A stretch of DNA of 64,000 nucleotides from Eretmocerus hayati (GCA_029851415.1 CM056743.1:118140305-118204304); one strand, 5' to 3'. Counted from the stretch's first letter, positions 18,444 to 30,436 are shown. Notes: a model not told the origin generated them from the letters alone. Program-made: numbers and translations.

Positions 18444-18614
18444 TATACCACCAAAACTGCAGAACGCAGCTATACGAGCTAACCTAACCCAAGGTTCGCG
18501 GAGCGAGGAAGGATGGAATCGCGAATCAACGCGCAGGTCGCTCGCTACCTTGACAAATCCTGGTCACTAGACCCGCGCGACTGGTCTAGACCGAAATCTA
18601 AAATCGACCCCCAG

Positions 18615-21600
18615 TAAGTTAATAAGCCGCTAGGTGGTCTGCTTATACAGCCACCCCTCCGAAATCGTAGACAGCTCTAAGAGTGAGGTTAAACGCGTAC
18701 TTTTGCATTAAATGATAGTTTTCAGACGTACTTTCGGACCGAGAGGAGAAAAAATAGTATACAGCACTCGGCAGAGAAGTGGGATACCCATGACAGTGTG
18801 ATATCAATGCCTCGGCATTATCATCACACAGGCACGGAAATCCAACTTCACTGCCTAGTACGGTAATATTCTATTTCAACTTTTTGATTGATTTCTCTCC
18901 AGTATAGAATTCGATAAAAAAAGTATTCAGGACACTTATTTCGACGGAAAATGAGCTGAATTTTACGAAAAAAATAACCTCGATGAAGTGGTTTTTCCGA
19001 AAAATGCGGGTTTCAAGCCTTAAGCCCTATTTTATCTCAAATTTGACTTCTTCATCAGATTCCTCGTCAAATTTTACGTCGCAGCCCGTTTTCCACAAAT
19101 TGGGCTGAGGATGGGTTTGGCGACCAAAATAATAACTATAGTAGCAAGGTCGTCAAAATAGCGTTAAATTGTTCGTTTTGGGAGGGACACTTATTATCTT
19201 GGACACCAAAATATTGGGTCAGAAGTAGCGCATTGGCCGAACAATAACATTTTTGTGTATTTTTCGACGTACAAACCGAATCCGAAACCAATTTTGCACC
19301 TGGACATCAGGAATCCTTTCAAATCGCGAAATACTGAGCTTCTAAAAAACTGCGTTTTCGGCGTTTTTTGCTGATTTTGTAGATACTTGATCTTGATGAA
19401 GCAACCTTGTAGCGGGCTTCGAGCGTACCCAAACTATGATTTCTCACGTATTTTGACCTGCTGAACACGATGGCAGTGGTTTAAGAGAGCTAGCATGGGT
19501 TTGAAACGAAGGACAAGCTGATTTTTCGAGTTGCTCTCAGGAGAGTTTGGACAATTTGGTGATAAATCTCAAAAAGCTCACAAAATTGATCAGAAACACT
19601 CTTTTCAATGTCACGAGAGCGCATTCTTTCCATGTTTGTACATACAATAAGGAAAAACATTTGCAATCGACTAGAAGTGGATGCATTTTAGCGTTGGGGA
19701 CTTGGGATTCCCCCTGGAGGTGCTCAAACGAGAGCAATTGTTTGGAGCAACTTTTTTTTGCTCCCAAATCATGCCATCCAAAAAGTTTGTTGAAAACTCT
19801 CTCACAGCTGATAGAGACCCCCACACCGGTGCAAAATGTTGTACACGTATGCCACTATCAAGCAAATTCCTTCTAGAACCCTTGCGCATCCCTACTTTGC
19901 TGATTTCGAGAATTAGAAACTTGTACCTCGAGTGCTCAAAGTTACCCCGTCTGTTCTAAGTAACCCCGGTCGACGGTACTGGAATACGTCGAATTCGTTG
20001 AAGATACAGTGCTATGTTTCAAGTTCGTTATTAGTCGACTTTTATAGTGATGAAAAATCCACGAGAACCCACAGCTGACCTGAGAATTGTATTAATTTTG
20101 TTCTTGCCTCTATACTCGATTTCTGGTAGAATTATACGTAGTGGCAGAATGGGATAGTCAAATAGTCGGGATGTATTCTCCGAAAGGCGCACCCAGTGGG
20201 ATGCCCGCAGCATTTAAGGGGGGTTAGCCAAGGGAATCGCGAAAAGACGCATATGAATAAGCGAGTTCTCAGTTTCCGCTAATCACTCCCAACCTACGAA
20301 TGATATTGTAACACACACGATACATGTCTCGAGAGAATGGAGCTTGAATCAAGTGGGACACAAACATTTTTCTGTTGGTAACAGTACTGGTTGGGGGTGA
20401 TTTTGACTGGTCTCTTTTTCGCTCCTCGGGAAGACGGACACGTGGTGAACGTCTACTGTTGTTCGACCACGAAATGCACGCCCTTACTTTGAGAAATCTC
20501 ACACAAGAGCGGGCTGTAGGCCCGCTTGCGTCAAGTTTAGCATGATAATTCGGAGAAGTTTTCCTATTGGCCTTCCCTTGGAGGCTGTGCACAAACCATT
20601 CGACCTTATTCTGTTTCACTCTGGGCAAATCATGCACGCGATCTGGTATGATGTAGTTTTTATCTCAACTATCCACCTAAGCACTCTCAGAAGTCGTATG
20701 GTTCGCATTCAACTGCTTTGGCTTCATTTCGCTGGAACTGAACATGTTGTATCTCAATGCAAAGGCATCTAAGCCAGCTTCAAAATGAGATTGAGAGCTT
20801 GCGTTGTGAAATAATTGAGCAAAGTCTGGACATGTTCTCCTCATATTAATCCAACAGTGAAAATTTTGGCTTTCGATCAGCTGCAGATACTTCCTGGTTC
20901 GAGTTGAAAACGAGATCTGGAAGAGTCGCGCAATGAACGAAAATACTTAGAATACCGGTCAAAAGTCTCAGCATACCTAGGGATCTAATTGATAATCTTC
21001 AGAGTTAGATATATCAGAACCTATGAGTCATACAGAGTTCTCCGTGGTCGCATTTTGTAGCTTATTCGTGGCACTCCCAAAGCTATGTTTCGTATTTCCT
21101 GTTCCGGGTATTAAATCACAGATACTCGATTCAGAAAAAATCGCTATTTTTGCATTTTTATTCCACGAGAATACCTTCAAAATTCGTTTTTGGGCGTCTC
21201 TCAAAGTGGTTCTGGTTTCGAGATTTGACTGATTTACTCGGAAGTGTTCTCCTCTTGAAAAATCTCTTGATAATCCAAAATTAATGAAAAGTAGCCCAGT
21301 TTGAGATGGATAGCCTTTATTTTCGATGACTATCTTCATGTTGAGTCAAACTATCCCAGAAATTGGGACCAGTTGCCCAAGCGTGGGATGTTTCTCATCG
21401 GTTTTGGATTATCGAGGGATTTTTTGAGAAAACCCCCTCAGTTAATCAATCCGATCTCGGAACCGTAACCACTTCGGAAGACATTCCAATACAGACTTGG
21501 AGGTTTTTCCACGGACTTGATTATCTTATTGGTCTCATAGCGGTTCGATAATCTCTCCGAAATTGGGAGGCGTTCGTACCTTTGCTGAAAAAGTGCGAAA

Positions 21601-21890
21601 AAAGTAATCTTTCTGCCTTTCGTATCTCTGGTATGATGCGCGAGACAGGAAATACGGAAAAAATCTTCGAAGGTGTTCAAATTAGGCTACAAGATACGAC
21701 TATAGGAAGCTCTCTAATACCCACTAGGTTCTGAAATGTATAACTCTGAAGATTATCGGTTTGATTTCTAGGTGTACTGAGACTTTTGATCGTTAGCATA
21801 GCTAGAGCGACGAAGTTGGTTTCCCATCGGTGGTATACTGGGAAGAATATAAGAAAACGTGAATCATATTCGCATGGGCATTCCAAAGTT
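18615..21890. other. No gene recognised
   Basis: Short frames (up to about 122 codons at 20269-20637, minus) have no domain or splice context. No strong repeat structure is visible by eye. Confidence 0.45.
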
Positions 21891-21893
21891 ATA

Positions 21894-23518
21894 CAGTCCC
21901 CGACAAAATTGAGTGGACAGCGTGCAAAAATTTGCCGATCAGCGAATGAGGCCGACTACTAAGGACTTATGTTGCTGAATCGTCCATCACCATTAGGTTC
22001 CAGAATTTCTCACCTTCACTCATGAGGAGCGATGACTGCAAAGATTCGCGTGGTGAAACTGTAGGGGGTACGTTGTGCGAGTACCTCAATTTTCGACTAG
22101 ACAAAATTGATTGGACACGCACAAAAACGCCTATAGAAACCTAAATGAACCATACGTTAATCCACCCATTAGGGCTCTCTAGTGACCGAGGCAGCCCCGG
22201 AATCACTAATATTCTAACATCAGTATTTGGATTTCGCGGGAACTCGTCATACGTGACGAAAATACCGGAAATGACATTCATCAGATTTCTCTACGATTCG
22301 ACTGCGGAAAATGAATCAACTCGCTGGATTGACATGGGGGGGGGGGGGGGTCAGGAATGAGAGAAATAATAGTGTAATAGTCTTAGGAGTCCACTCATAT
22401 CGCCGTAATGTCAAGAATTTGAGTAAAAAGTGTCCGAAATCGCCAATAAAAGAACAGAAGAGAGAAAATACTCTGAAAAGATGACTTAACGTGATAGTGA
22501 CTGGTCAAAATTGAATTCAAATCTTCAGTTGGATGTACCCATGGGGTTTTTCAACTATTGGACCCAAAAATCTCGATTTGAGATGCTGGGGAGATCGGTA
22601 CAAGCATCACTCTAGATGAAGGGTAGGATGATACATCCCAGTACCTAAGCGTACACGATCAAATGAATCCCCAAATCCTCTAGGATTGATGAAAATATAT
22701 TTCAGAGCAAATGATCATCAATCACAGAGGATTTGAGGATTCATTTGATCGTGTCCGCTTAGGTACTGGGATGTATCATCCTACCCTTCATCTAGAGTGA
22801 TGCTTGTACCGATCTCCCCAGCATCTCAAATCGAGATTTTTGGGTCCAATGGTTGAAAAATCCCCAAGGGTACATCCCAATGAAGATTTAAATTCAATTT
22901 TGACCAGTCACTATCAGGTGAAGTCATCTTTTCCGAGTACTTTCTATCCTCTGTTCTTTTATTGGCGATTTCGGACACTTTTTACTCAAATTCTTGACAT
23001 ATACCGCGATATCAGTGGACTCCCAAGACTATTACACTATTATTTCTCTCATTCCTGACCCCCCCCCCCCCCCCCATGTCAATCCAGCGAGTTGATTCAT
23101 TTTCCGCAGTCGAATCTTAGAGAAATCTGATGAATGTCATTTCCGGTCTTTTCGTCACGTATGACGAGTTCCCGCGAAATCCAAATAACCGATGTTAGAA
23201 TATTAGTGATTCCGGGACTGCCTCGGTCACTAGAGAGCCCTGATGGGTGGATTAACGGATGGTTCGTTTAAGTTTCTATAGGCGCTTTTGTGCGTGTCCA
23301 CTCAATTTTGTCTAGTCGAAAATTGAGGTACTCGTACAACGTACCCCCTACAGTTTTACCACGCGAATCTTTGCAGTCGTCGCTCCTCATGAGTGAAGGT
23401 AAGGAGTTCTGGAACCCAATGGTGATGGACGATTCAGCAGCATAAGTCCTTCGTGGTCGGCTTGATTCGCTGATCGACAAATTTTTGCATACTGTGCACT
23501 CAATTTTGTCGGGGACTG
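21894..23518. mobile_element. 1.6-kb foldback element with Tc1/mariner-type ends
   Basis: Inverted arms of ~800 bp (21894-22690 and 22729-23518) begin CAGTCCCCGACAAAATTGAG, flanked by TA at 21892-21893 and 23519-23520. An internal copy of the terminal motif (ACAAAATTGATTGGACA) recurs ~210 bp in on each side. Poly-G/poly-C tracts at 22336-22350 and 23059-23075 are mirror positions. No transposase frame. Confidence 0.85.
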
Positions 23519-23717
23519 TACATCCCCAAGTAGCACTTCCTAGCCCAACAGATAATTCCTAATTGTAGCAGGATAGAAATTTGAAGGTTCTGCATCACTT
23601 ATGGTGTACATTAAAACCTTAAACGATTCGTGCATGAGCACCGCGCACGTGAACGTACCCTAAGATCTGAATTGACGACGGAAATTTAATTCCGCTCTTC
23701 TCTCTTTCTAATTCTAG

Positions 23718-23781
23718 GTGAAGCTGGAACTTTGCCCAGTCAAGTGGCTATAATCGAGGCGTCTCCTTCGGCGGACCAGGA
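23718..23781 (+). other. 5' UTR part of LRR gene exon 1 (of those seen)
   Basis: An acceptor CTTTCTAATTCTAG ends at 23717, so the exon holding the start codon begins with ~64 nt of untranslated sequence and at least one non-coding exon should lie upstream. That exon was not found. Confidence 0.5.
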
Positions 23782-24203
23782 ATGTCGGGATTGCTGTACA
23801 CGCTACTGGGCCTGGCGGCCAGCTCGAGTCTGCACTGCGCGGTGCGTCGCGAGATAAGCCCGTGCACCTGTCGCCAGGAAGACTTTTCGACCCCGATAGT
23901 GTCTGGTCCCGCGCCCATCTCTGCTCCTGGAGATAGCGGTCCTGGGGGTGGTGGTGGGAGTTTGGGGGGTAGTGGGATCGGCGTGGGCATACCGCCCCCG
24001 CCACATGGAGAGCGCATCGAGGTCGAGTGCGAGCGCATGGAGTCGTTTCAACAGCTGGCCGAGGCTCTCAGGGGCAAGTTCACCCCCGAGCAGCAAATAA
24101 CGCTCAGGGTGTCACACTCGCAGCTCAAGGACATATCTAAGCACGGGCTCAAGGAGCTGCGCATGTCAATCACCAAGCTCGAGCTCAACTACGACAGTCT
24201 TGG
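23782..24203 (+). CDS. LRR gene, coding exon 1: signal peptide, LRRNT cap, first repeats
   Basis: ATG 23782 starts MSGLLYTLLGLAASSSLHC, a hydrophobic signal peptide. An LRRNT cysteine cap follows: Cys19, Cys28, Cys30 (PCTC) and Cys83 (VEC). Between Cys30 and Cys83 is an unusual ~50-residue Gly/Pro-rich insertion including PGGGGGS and GIPPPP. The first LRRs are LRVSHSQL and LELNYDSL. The exon ends in phase 2 at donor TTGG/GTGAGT. It is the most GC-rich coding segment of the window. The whole product is an extracellular LRR protein of adhesion or receptor type (chaoptin-, artichoke- or ALS-like in general architecture); I cannot name the orthologue. Confidence 0.85.
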
Positions 24204-24635
24204 GTGAGTCGCGCTCTCAATTTTATGTTGAGCTTGTATTTGTCGCATGATGCGAGCGAATGATGATTGCCAATATATTCTTTGGAAAAATTGTCAGATC
24301 AGTTGCATTGTGCAAAACAAGGTGTATTGCATCAAGTACAAATTGTGTTTCGGCACCCAAGTCTTGCAGGACTTGCTTCGCTGCAAACTGTCTTGGCATT
24401 TGCATTCACTTTACCGTGCTCATATCACAATGTAATGTACCATTCCACGAGTCTTACTCACACGGGACGAACGAACGGCTAATTCTGAATATATTATAAT
24501 AAATCCTTTGCCAGCGAGTTAGACTGCATCCATTTTGAAAAAAAGGAAATTCAGAGATAATAAATTTGTAAATTCGAGAAAAGCTCTAAAGATCTTCATG
24601 ATCTCGTTCACTGAGTTCTTCTATTTTACTGCATC

Positions 24636-25593
24636 AAATTGAGAGGGTGGATGGAAAAAGGGCGTAACCGTCATTATGCCCTTTTTCCGGATATCGCTTT
24701 CTTTGAGCCCCAATGCCAAGATCTACCACCCCCCGAAATCCGTTTTTCGTAAGACCCCAAAAACCGTCTGGCAGATAAAAGGGCGTAACCGCCATTACGC
24801 CCTTTCATCTGCACGATAAAGGAGCGTAAGTACAATGATAGAATGTTTAAAGGGCGGAACTGCTATGATAAGATGTTAAAAGGGCGTAACTGCTGTGTTA
24901 TCATTTCAGAAGCAGGGCTTCCTTTTTTGCTCAGCCCAACAGGAGTTGGAAAAAGGGCTTAAGTAACTGACTGAAAATATTTAAAAGGGCGTAATTACTC
25001 TATAACAGGGCGTAAGTGTGGGTGGATCAGGGAAAAGGGCTTAATTACCGAGGAAAAATTTTATAAAAATTCTCCAGAGCCTGGAAACGCTTTTCCGCCT
25101 GATAAAACGATGAAAACATGTTGTTTTACCTTCAAACGGAGTGTTTTTACCCTTCCCTAGTGAAAAAAATTTCTCGTCATTTTCACACGACTGATGGAAG
25201 CTTTTCGTGTCCATAGCACCGTGGAGCATGAATCGAACCGACCCCTAGCAATCAGATATCTTTCAAAACATGCCCAGGAACACTCAAAAAATTTGGACAC
25301 GATTGGACTTGATCGCGAGATTTAATTCCACTTTTTGTGAGGGAGAAAGGCCGAAATTTGACCCTGTATTCGGAAAAAGGGCGTAATTGCATTTTCTGAA
25401 ATTGCTGAAAAGAGCTCAAAATCAAATTTCATCCCCTGGCTCGGGTTGTGCTATTACGAGAATGTTATTTTATTCGAAATGAGTCAGGTCGACTCGTCGA
25501 ATTATGTCTGTAGCGGTTTTTATCAAGTTTTTATTGATTTCCTCAAAATGACCGTTTTGCAATTACGCCCTTTTTCCACCCACCCCCTCAATT
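24636..25593. mobile_element. DNA element with reiterated AAAAGGGCGTAA motif
   Basis: Ends are inverted: TTGAGAGGGTGGATGGAAAA at about 24639 and, as complement, TTGAGGGGGTGGGTGGAAAA ending at about 25592. Inside, AAAAGGGCGTAAY or close variants (GGGCTTAA, GGGCGGAA) occur at about 24656, 24777, 24850, 24877, 24951, 24984, 25034 and 25375, and as complements near 24690, 24796 and 25562. No protein-coding frame. The arrangement fits a non-autonomous DNA transposon with many transposase-binding sites. Confidence 0.75.
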
Positions 25594-25806
25594 GATTTCA
25601 GTAAACTGAGTAGTTGTTTTTGAGGGGATTGTTTTTTCTCTAATGTCGGGGTCTTAACAAAATCTGCCCCTTGGATCACTGTTCCCCAGTCGTCATCGAC
25701 CAAATTACTGGGTTTAAGGAGGGTCACGTCTCTTATTATCCTCAAACTTGATATGTATTATTAAAAAAATTATCAAATCAGTCTTTATCTCACCTTTAGT
25801 GTTCAC

Positions 25807-26766
25807 AAAGCACCCCGCTCAAAGTATATGGGTTTGCGTTCCCTGTCAAATACGCTAGGGATCAAACATGTTGTTCTTGATATCTCTCTGATTAAAAGTC
25901 TCAGCGGGCACAAAGTCCAAAAATGCGTAGATTTCGAGTTATCGGCCAACGAGGGCAGAAAACCCAAGCAAGTCAATGCATCGATTCGCCGCTCATTCGA
26001 ATACATTCGTATCGTTCCTTTCGACTAGTACGATGTATACAAGTGTTCGGGACAGCCCATTATTCTCAGAGAATTGTATTTCAGCGGATTCTAATGTTAT
26101 TTGACACCATATCCAGTTGACACATCAAGAATCAGCGATATCAGAATGTGTTGTGTGCATGATTTGTACCCTCTTGGACATGCTTACCTCTTAGCTACAT
26201 GTGTGGTGAGCTATAAGATCGGTAGCAAATTGTGGACGTCATTCACAACACCTGATGCTTCACGTGGGCTGAGAGTGGGGGAAGGGGGTTAGCCACACCT
26301 GAAGCATCAGGTATGGTGAATGATATCCACAATTTGCTATAGCAGTATACTGATCTTATAGTTCACCACACATGTAGCTAAGAGGTAAGCATGTCCAAGA
26401 GGGTACAAATCATGCACACAACACATTCTGATATCGCTGATTTTTGATGTGTCAACTGACTATTGTGTCAAATAATACGAGAGTCCGCTGAAATACCATT
26501 GTCTAGTGATAGTGGGCTGTCCCGAACACTTTTGTACATCGTGGTAGTCGGAAGAAACGATACGAATGTATTCGAATGAGCGGCGAATCCATGCATTGAC
26601 TTGCTTGGGTTTTCTGCCCTCGTTGGCCGATAACTCGAAATCTACGCATTTTTGGACTGTGTGCCCGCTGAGACTTTTGATCAGAATGGTATCAAGAACA
26701 ACACGTTTGATTCCCAGCACATTTGACAGGAAGCGCAAACACAAATACTTTGAGCAGGGTCCTTTG
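25807..26766. mobile_element. Foldback element, ~460-bp arms
   Basis: Arms 25807-26270 and 26290-26766 are inverted copies with about 90 percent similarity by eye; the inner turn lies around AAGCATCAGG. Mirror frames of 66-67 codons are array shadows. The outer boundary is soft. Confidence 0.8.
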
Positions 26767-27439
26767 CGACAGGCGAGAATATGACCAAAAGCTCGCAGAA
26801 TTAGAAAAAAGTAACTTTTCAAAAACCAAGCAGGGCGTTCCTGATGTAACGAGAGTAAAATCGAGGTAAACGAATATCCGCACGGTTCCAAAAGGAAGTG
26901 GTTTGAGACTTTCCACGCTCGCTCAAACAATGTCACAACGCTCGTAATAGATCGATTATATACTCCGCTCTTCTGGGGGATTGGCGACTTTTCCCGGACA
27001 GTTGCGTTAGGGGCCGCAACTTTCGGTAATCGGCGTCATTACTGTACGAAACTTGACTGTCAACCTTTTTATTTCACAATTATGATAAGCGTGGATGAAT
27101 TGTTGTAAGCTTAACCTGCAATACTGCAAATCCTGCATTTGACTATACGAAAATCATGCCTGAAATATGATGCTTCAATTGGACCGTAAAATCTGAGCTT
27201 AAGTACCGACCAAATTTTGAAATTCGATTCAGCTATGAATGGATGAAATCAGTCCTCTACCTCCTAGATGGTTTGGTTCCAAATGATTCTATGGTTTCGA
27301 GTATAATTTAATGATTTTTTTTTTGGGTAGCTTGTCAAAGTCTTCAATATTCCGTCACCTCCTGAGGATGAAATCACTTACACGGTATCAAGTGACGAAG
27401 ATTGACAGGAATACCTTTTGTATTTCGGGTGCCTGGCTT

Positions 27440-27850
27440 TCGACTTCACCCCGGCTAGCCCTCATGGGCGTACGCCCATGCCCCATGCAGGGATACGCCC
27501 TGCCAGCGCGTCGGCTTGGAGGATGGCCAGTACGAGGCCACGAGTGGCTACTCTGCAATGACTTCTCCTCCCCCCCCGACTACCGAATTTGAGCAGCACA
27601 AGACCGAGCCCACCCCTCGGTGGGGGGTTTGGGACTCTTCTAGGCTTCCTTGGATCCCTCCGGGTTGCAGGATGAGTCGTCCAGGCTTGCATTGTTATCG
27701 TCGAGGGACGATTCCAATGCGAGCCCGTAGACTCACCCAGGCCCGAGCGCCGGATGGAGATGTGCGGTCTCCCCGCTTCGGCGGGCGCTGACGGGGGCCG
27801 GGAGCTCGTCAAACTTCAGGGCTGAGACACCAAGGTGTCTCAACCTCCCC
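27440..27850. other. GC-rich insert, possible retroposon 5' segment
   Basis: A 400-bp island clearly richer in GC than its surroundings. It contains short hairpins (GGGCGTACGCCC at 27467; AGGGATACGCCCT; GTCTCCCCGCTTCGGCGGGC) and a 91-codon plus-strand frame at 27516-27791. It resembles the structured 5' region of a non-LTR retroelement or SINE, but no diagnostic motif was seen. Confidence 0.3.
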
Positions 27851-27899
27851 TTGCAAGTGCGACGAAGAGTGATACTAATGAGATAGTTACCGAGGATAA

Positions 27900-28145
27900 G
27901 CAACACGGTACTCAATAACCGTCGAATAAAGAGTACCTTTTTTCCAAGCCGCCCCCCCCCCCTCCGCGAGAAATAACACTTGATACTGACAATGACGAAA
28001 AGAACACTTGCCGTAACCCTCGACCAAGCAAAACACCTCCTGTAATCTCCGTCGAAAGGGAATACCTGCTGTGAGCCCTGACGAGGAAATACACCCTCGT
28101 GAGCTCCGACGAAGAAACACAGCTCGCGCAATATCGTTCACAAAA
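27900..28145. repeat. Degenerate ~29-32-bp minisatellite
   Basis: Units such as CCGTCGAAAGGGAATACCTG, CTGACGAGGAAATACACCCT and CCGACGAAGAAACACAGCTC follow one another at ~29 bp. Minus-strand frames with repeating Phe-Ser-Arg-Arg text are translations of it. Confidence 0.6.
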
Positions 28146-28775
28146 AGGAAGTCTGAGTATATTCCATGTAAAAAGGCGCGACAACCTACATTCACAGAAA
28201 GGAATTGTGTCTTATGTTGTGATGGGTCGAGGAAATCATCCCTTGTTCGTCGGGTCAACATTATTATCAAGCAGCTTTGCTTACGGCAAAATTTCATCTG
28301 CTCACTTTTATCAAACCTATTTCTTGTAAAAGGGCATATGCTAATACTCGTCCATCTTTACTTTTTGCCAAAGAGCGCGTCCGCGCATTGCGATGTGAAA
28401 CCCTTCTCCTCTTCCCTCTTTTCATTATCCCCTCAATTTCCCAATTTCCCAACTGGGAAGGCATTAATTTCACTATATATCTCATTCGTCAAATATCTGT
28501 AAGAGAGCCCAAAATTGGATTATTTGAAGCGTTTTTACAACTTCTCTTTTCTAAGTTACATGTCTCCAAAACGAAAGAGTCTCGTTCTGTATTACTGTTT
28601 CAAATTTGTAGATAAGACTGTAACCAACTGGTTGCCGTTTTAAACCCAACCACTGGTTTGAAATGTACCCACCGAGTATATGATTGTGAAAACTCGACCA
28701 TACGGTAGACACATCGCGGACCGTGGACTAACTACGTTATTGGGTAAAAATCCATCTCTATTTTTCGTGAACAAG

Positions 28776-29036
28776 GAGAATGAACATCGGGTGCGCCGCA
28801 CGCCCTCCCGAGCGCCGTATTTTCACTTGCAAGTGAGCCACGGTCATTTTCGTGCGTATTCTTGTATTTTTCTTCGTCGGGGGTTGCGGCAAACGTTACT
28901 TTTTGTGAGAATGAACATCGGGTGCGCCGCACGCCCTCCCGAGCGCCATATTTTCACTTGCAAGTGAGCCACGGTCATTTTCGTGCGTATTCTTGTATTT
29001 TTCTTCGTCGGGGGTTGCGGCAAACGTTACTTTTTG
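28776..29036. repeat. 131-bp tandem duplication
   Basis: Two near-identical units start at GAATGAACATCGGGTGCGCC (28779 and 28910). They differ by about one base in CGCCGTATT/CGCCATATT. Confidence 0.95.
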
Positions 29037-29830
29037 AAAAAAAATTTATGTAAATTTACCACTCTCAGAGGGGGTAATTCTTGGATACCACTCTGGGAGT
29101 TGTGATTTTACAAGCGGTTTGTAAATTATTTCACCGTCCGACGGTAAATTTCATACAGCAGCGCCACCGGTTCGTCAGCTGAAATTTACCGTCGCGGTTG
29201 TAAATTTCTGTCTGCTGATTTTATTATTATTATTTTTTTTTTTCATTGAGCACAACAGAGTAGATAGAAGCTCGGATGAGAGTGTAATGTGAATATTGTG
29301 TACAAATATTTTGAATTTATTAGATTATTTGATGACACGCATGATATAAACTTATTCTAGAATAGTTTGAGAGGAACACAGTTTTGTAAAAGATAACCTC
29401 AAAAACCAAATCCTACTCCGGACGGAACGACCGCACACAATAAAGTCACGAGACTTTACTTCAATTTTGAAATAATCAGAGCAGACCGGATTGCCCTGGA
29501 CTGCTCGGGGATGTCGTCGGAGTCACAGACTCCTTCTGCAGCGGCAACCTCGCGATACCGAAGAGAGGCGAGGGCAGTTTAGATGTTTACAGATTGAGTC
29601 TTCTGCTCGCGAGTCTAACTCAGCTTACTCGCATCACGCACGCGCAGTGCATACTTTTGTGGGATGAAATTTACCACTCTGAGAGTGGTATCCAAGAATT
29701 ACCCCCTCTGAGAGGGGTAAATTCACAAGCGCTTGTAAAATCACAAAAATTAGCTGAAATTTACAACTATCAGAGTTGGATATTTACCGATCTGTATTGT
29801 AAATTTACATTAATATTTTTTACAGTGTAC
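29037..29830. mobile_element. DNA element with reiterated GTAAATTTAC motif
   Basis: Terminal inverted pair TTATGTAAATTTAC (about 29046) and its complement near 29803-29815, ending TTTTTTACAGTG. GTAAATTT or GAAATTTAC occurs at least nine times. A longer inverted block (CTCTCAGAGGGGGTAATTCT against AGAATTACCCCCTCTGAGAG) lies near each end. No coding frame. Confidence 0.7.
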
Positions 29831-30436
29831 TACGGGTAACGTGCTATTATTTGCCGGTCGTCACGAGAGGGTATAACTATTCGTCGGGAATTACTGCCAG
29901 ACGTTCTTTTTTGTCACTGATTCAAAATACGTGTTGATCATCGTCCTGCGAAAAGATGATGTTTCTTTTTATTAAACGCTTTTATTGCTTTCTACCGAGC
30001 GCTAGTTCGTCATAGTGAACACCCAGTGGAATTTATACAGTCTGCCTATTATTAATTGAGAGTCTCGCACATGCGTTTCGTGGAATTGTCCATGAGTGCA
30101 TGTGTAAGACCTCTATATGGGTCATTCTCCATAGGCGCGTCAATTTCGTGTGATGGCTCGCGATTTTCCAGAGGAATATACTAGCCTACTGGGAAGTTTT
30201 TCATGACTTAAAACAACACATTTCCCGTCAAGCACATGTATATGCGGACCAGGATTTCTCTGGGAAAGGTATGATACGACTGGTTCCATCGTCAAAATGT
30301 AAACTCCGTGGCTGTAATTTGAAAAATCGATGATTTGGTCCCAAGTTCTCACTGCTCTGACGAGTGAATGAGCTATCCTGCGTAAGGTAGCTGATTTGTT
30401 AGGCTTTAAAGTTGTCTACAAACCGTGGGTTATACT

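Larger units (their letters stand above)
9444..18614. mobile_element. Giant palindromic element with gene-bearing terminal inverted repeats
   Basis: The left arm 9444-12605 is inverted as the right arm 14949-18614, around a unique centre of 2343 bp. The outermost bases are CAGGGGGTC on the left and CTGGGGGTC (as complement) on the right, beyond which similarity stops. No target-site duplication is evident (AAAAGG outside the left end, TAAGTT outside the right). Arms are identical at protein level over their larger ORFs. They differ by a 362-bp MITE in the right arm, by poly-G length and by five 31-bp units, so the palindrome is not a simple assembly mirror. The contents are two central genes and at least four duplicated small genes, with TATA-type core promoters. 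No transposase, integrase or polymerase is recognisable. The nature is uncertain: foldback transposon, integrated virus-like genome, or non-autonomous satellite of another element. Confidence 0.85.
14949..18614. repeat. Right arm of the giant palindrome
   Basis: Inverted copy of 9444-12605. It differs by five extra 31-bp units at its inner end, a 362-bp MITE at 18082-18443, shorter poly-G tracts (11 and 12 against 15 and 20 in the left arm) and scattered substitutions in the outer 200 bp. Confidence 0.9.

Noticed and set aside
9444..18614. Assembly artefact (false palindrome)
   Set aside because: The arms differ by a MITE, homopolymer lengths, five repeat units and outer substitutions, which a mirrored misassembly would not create. 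Not fully excluded without reads.
23714..24096. Minus-strand frames of 96-97 codons opposite LRR exon 1
   Set aside because: GC-rich antisense shadows of a well-supported exon.
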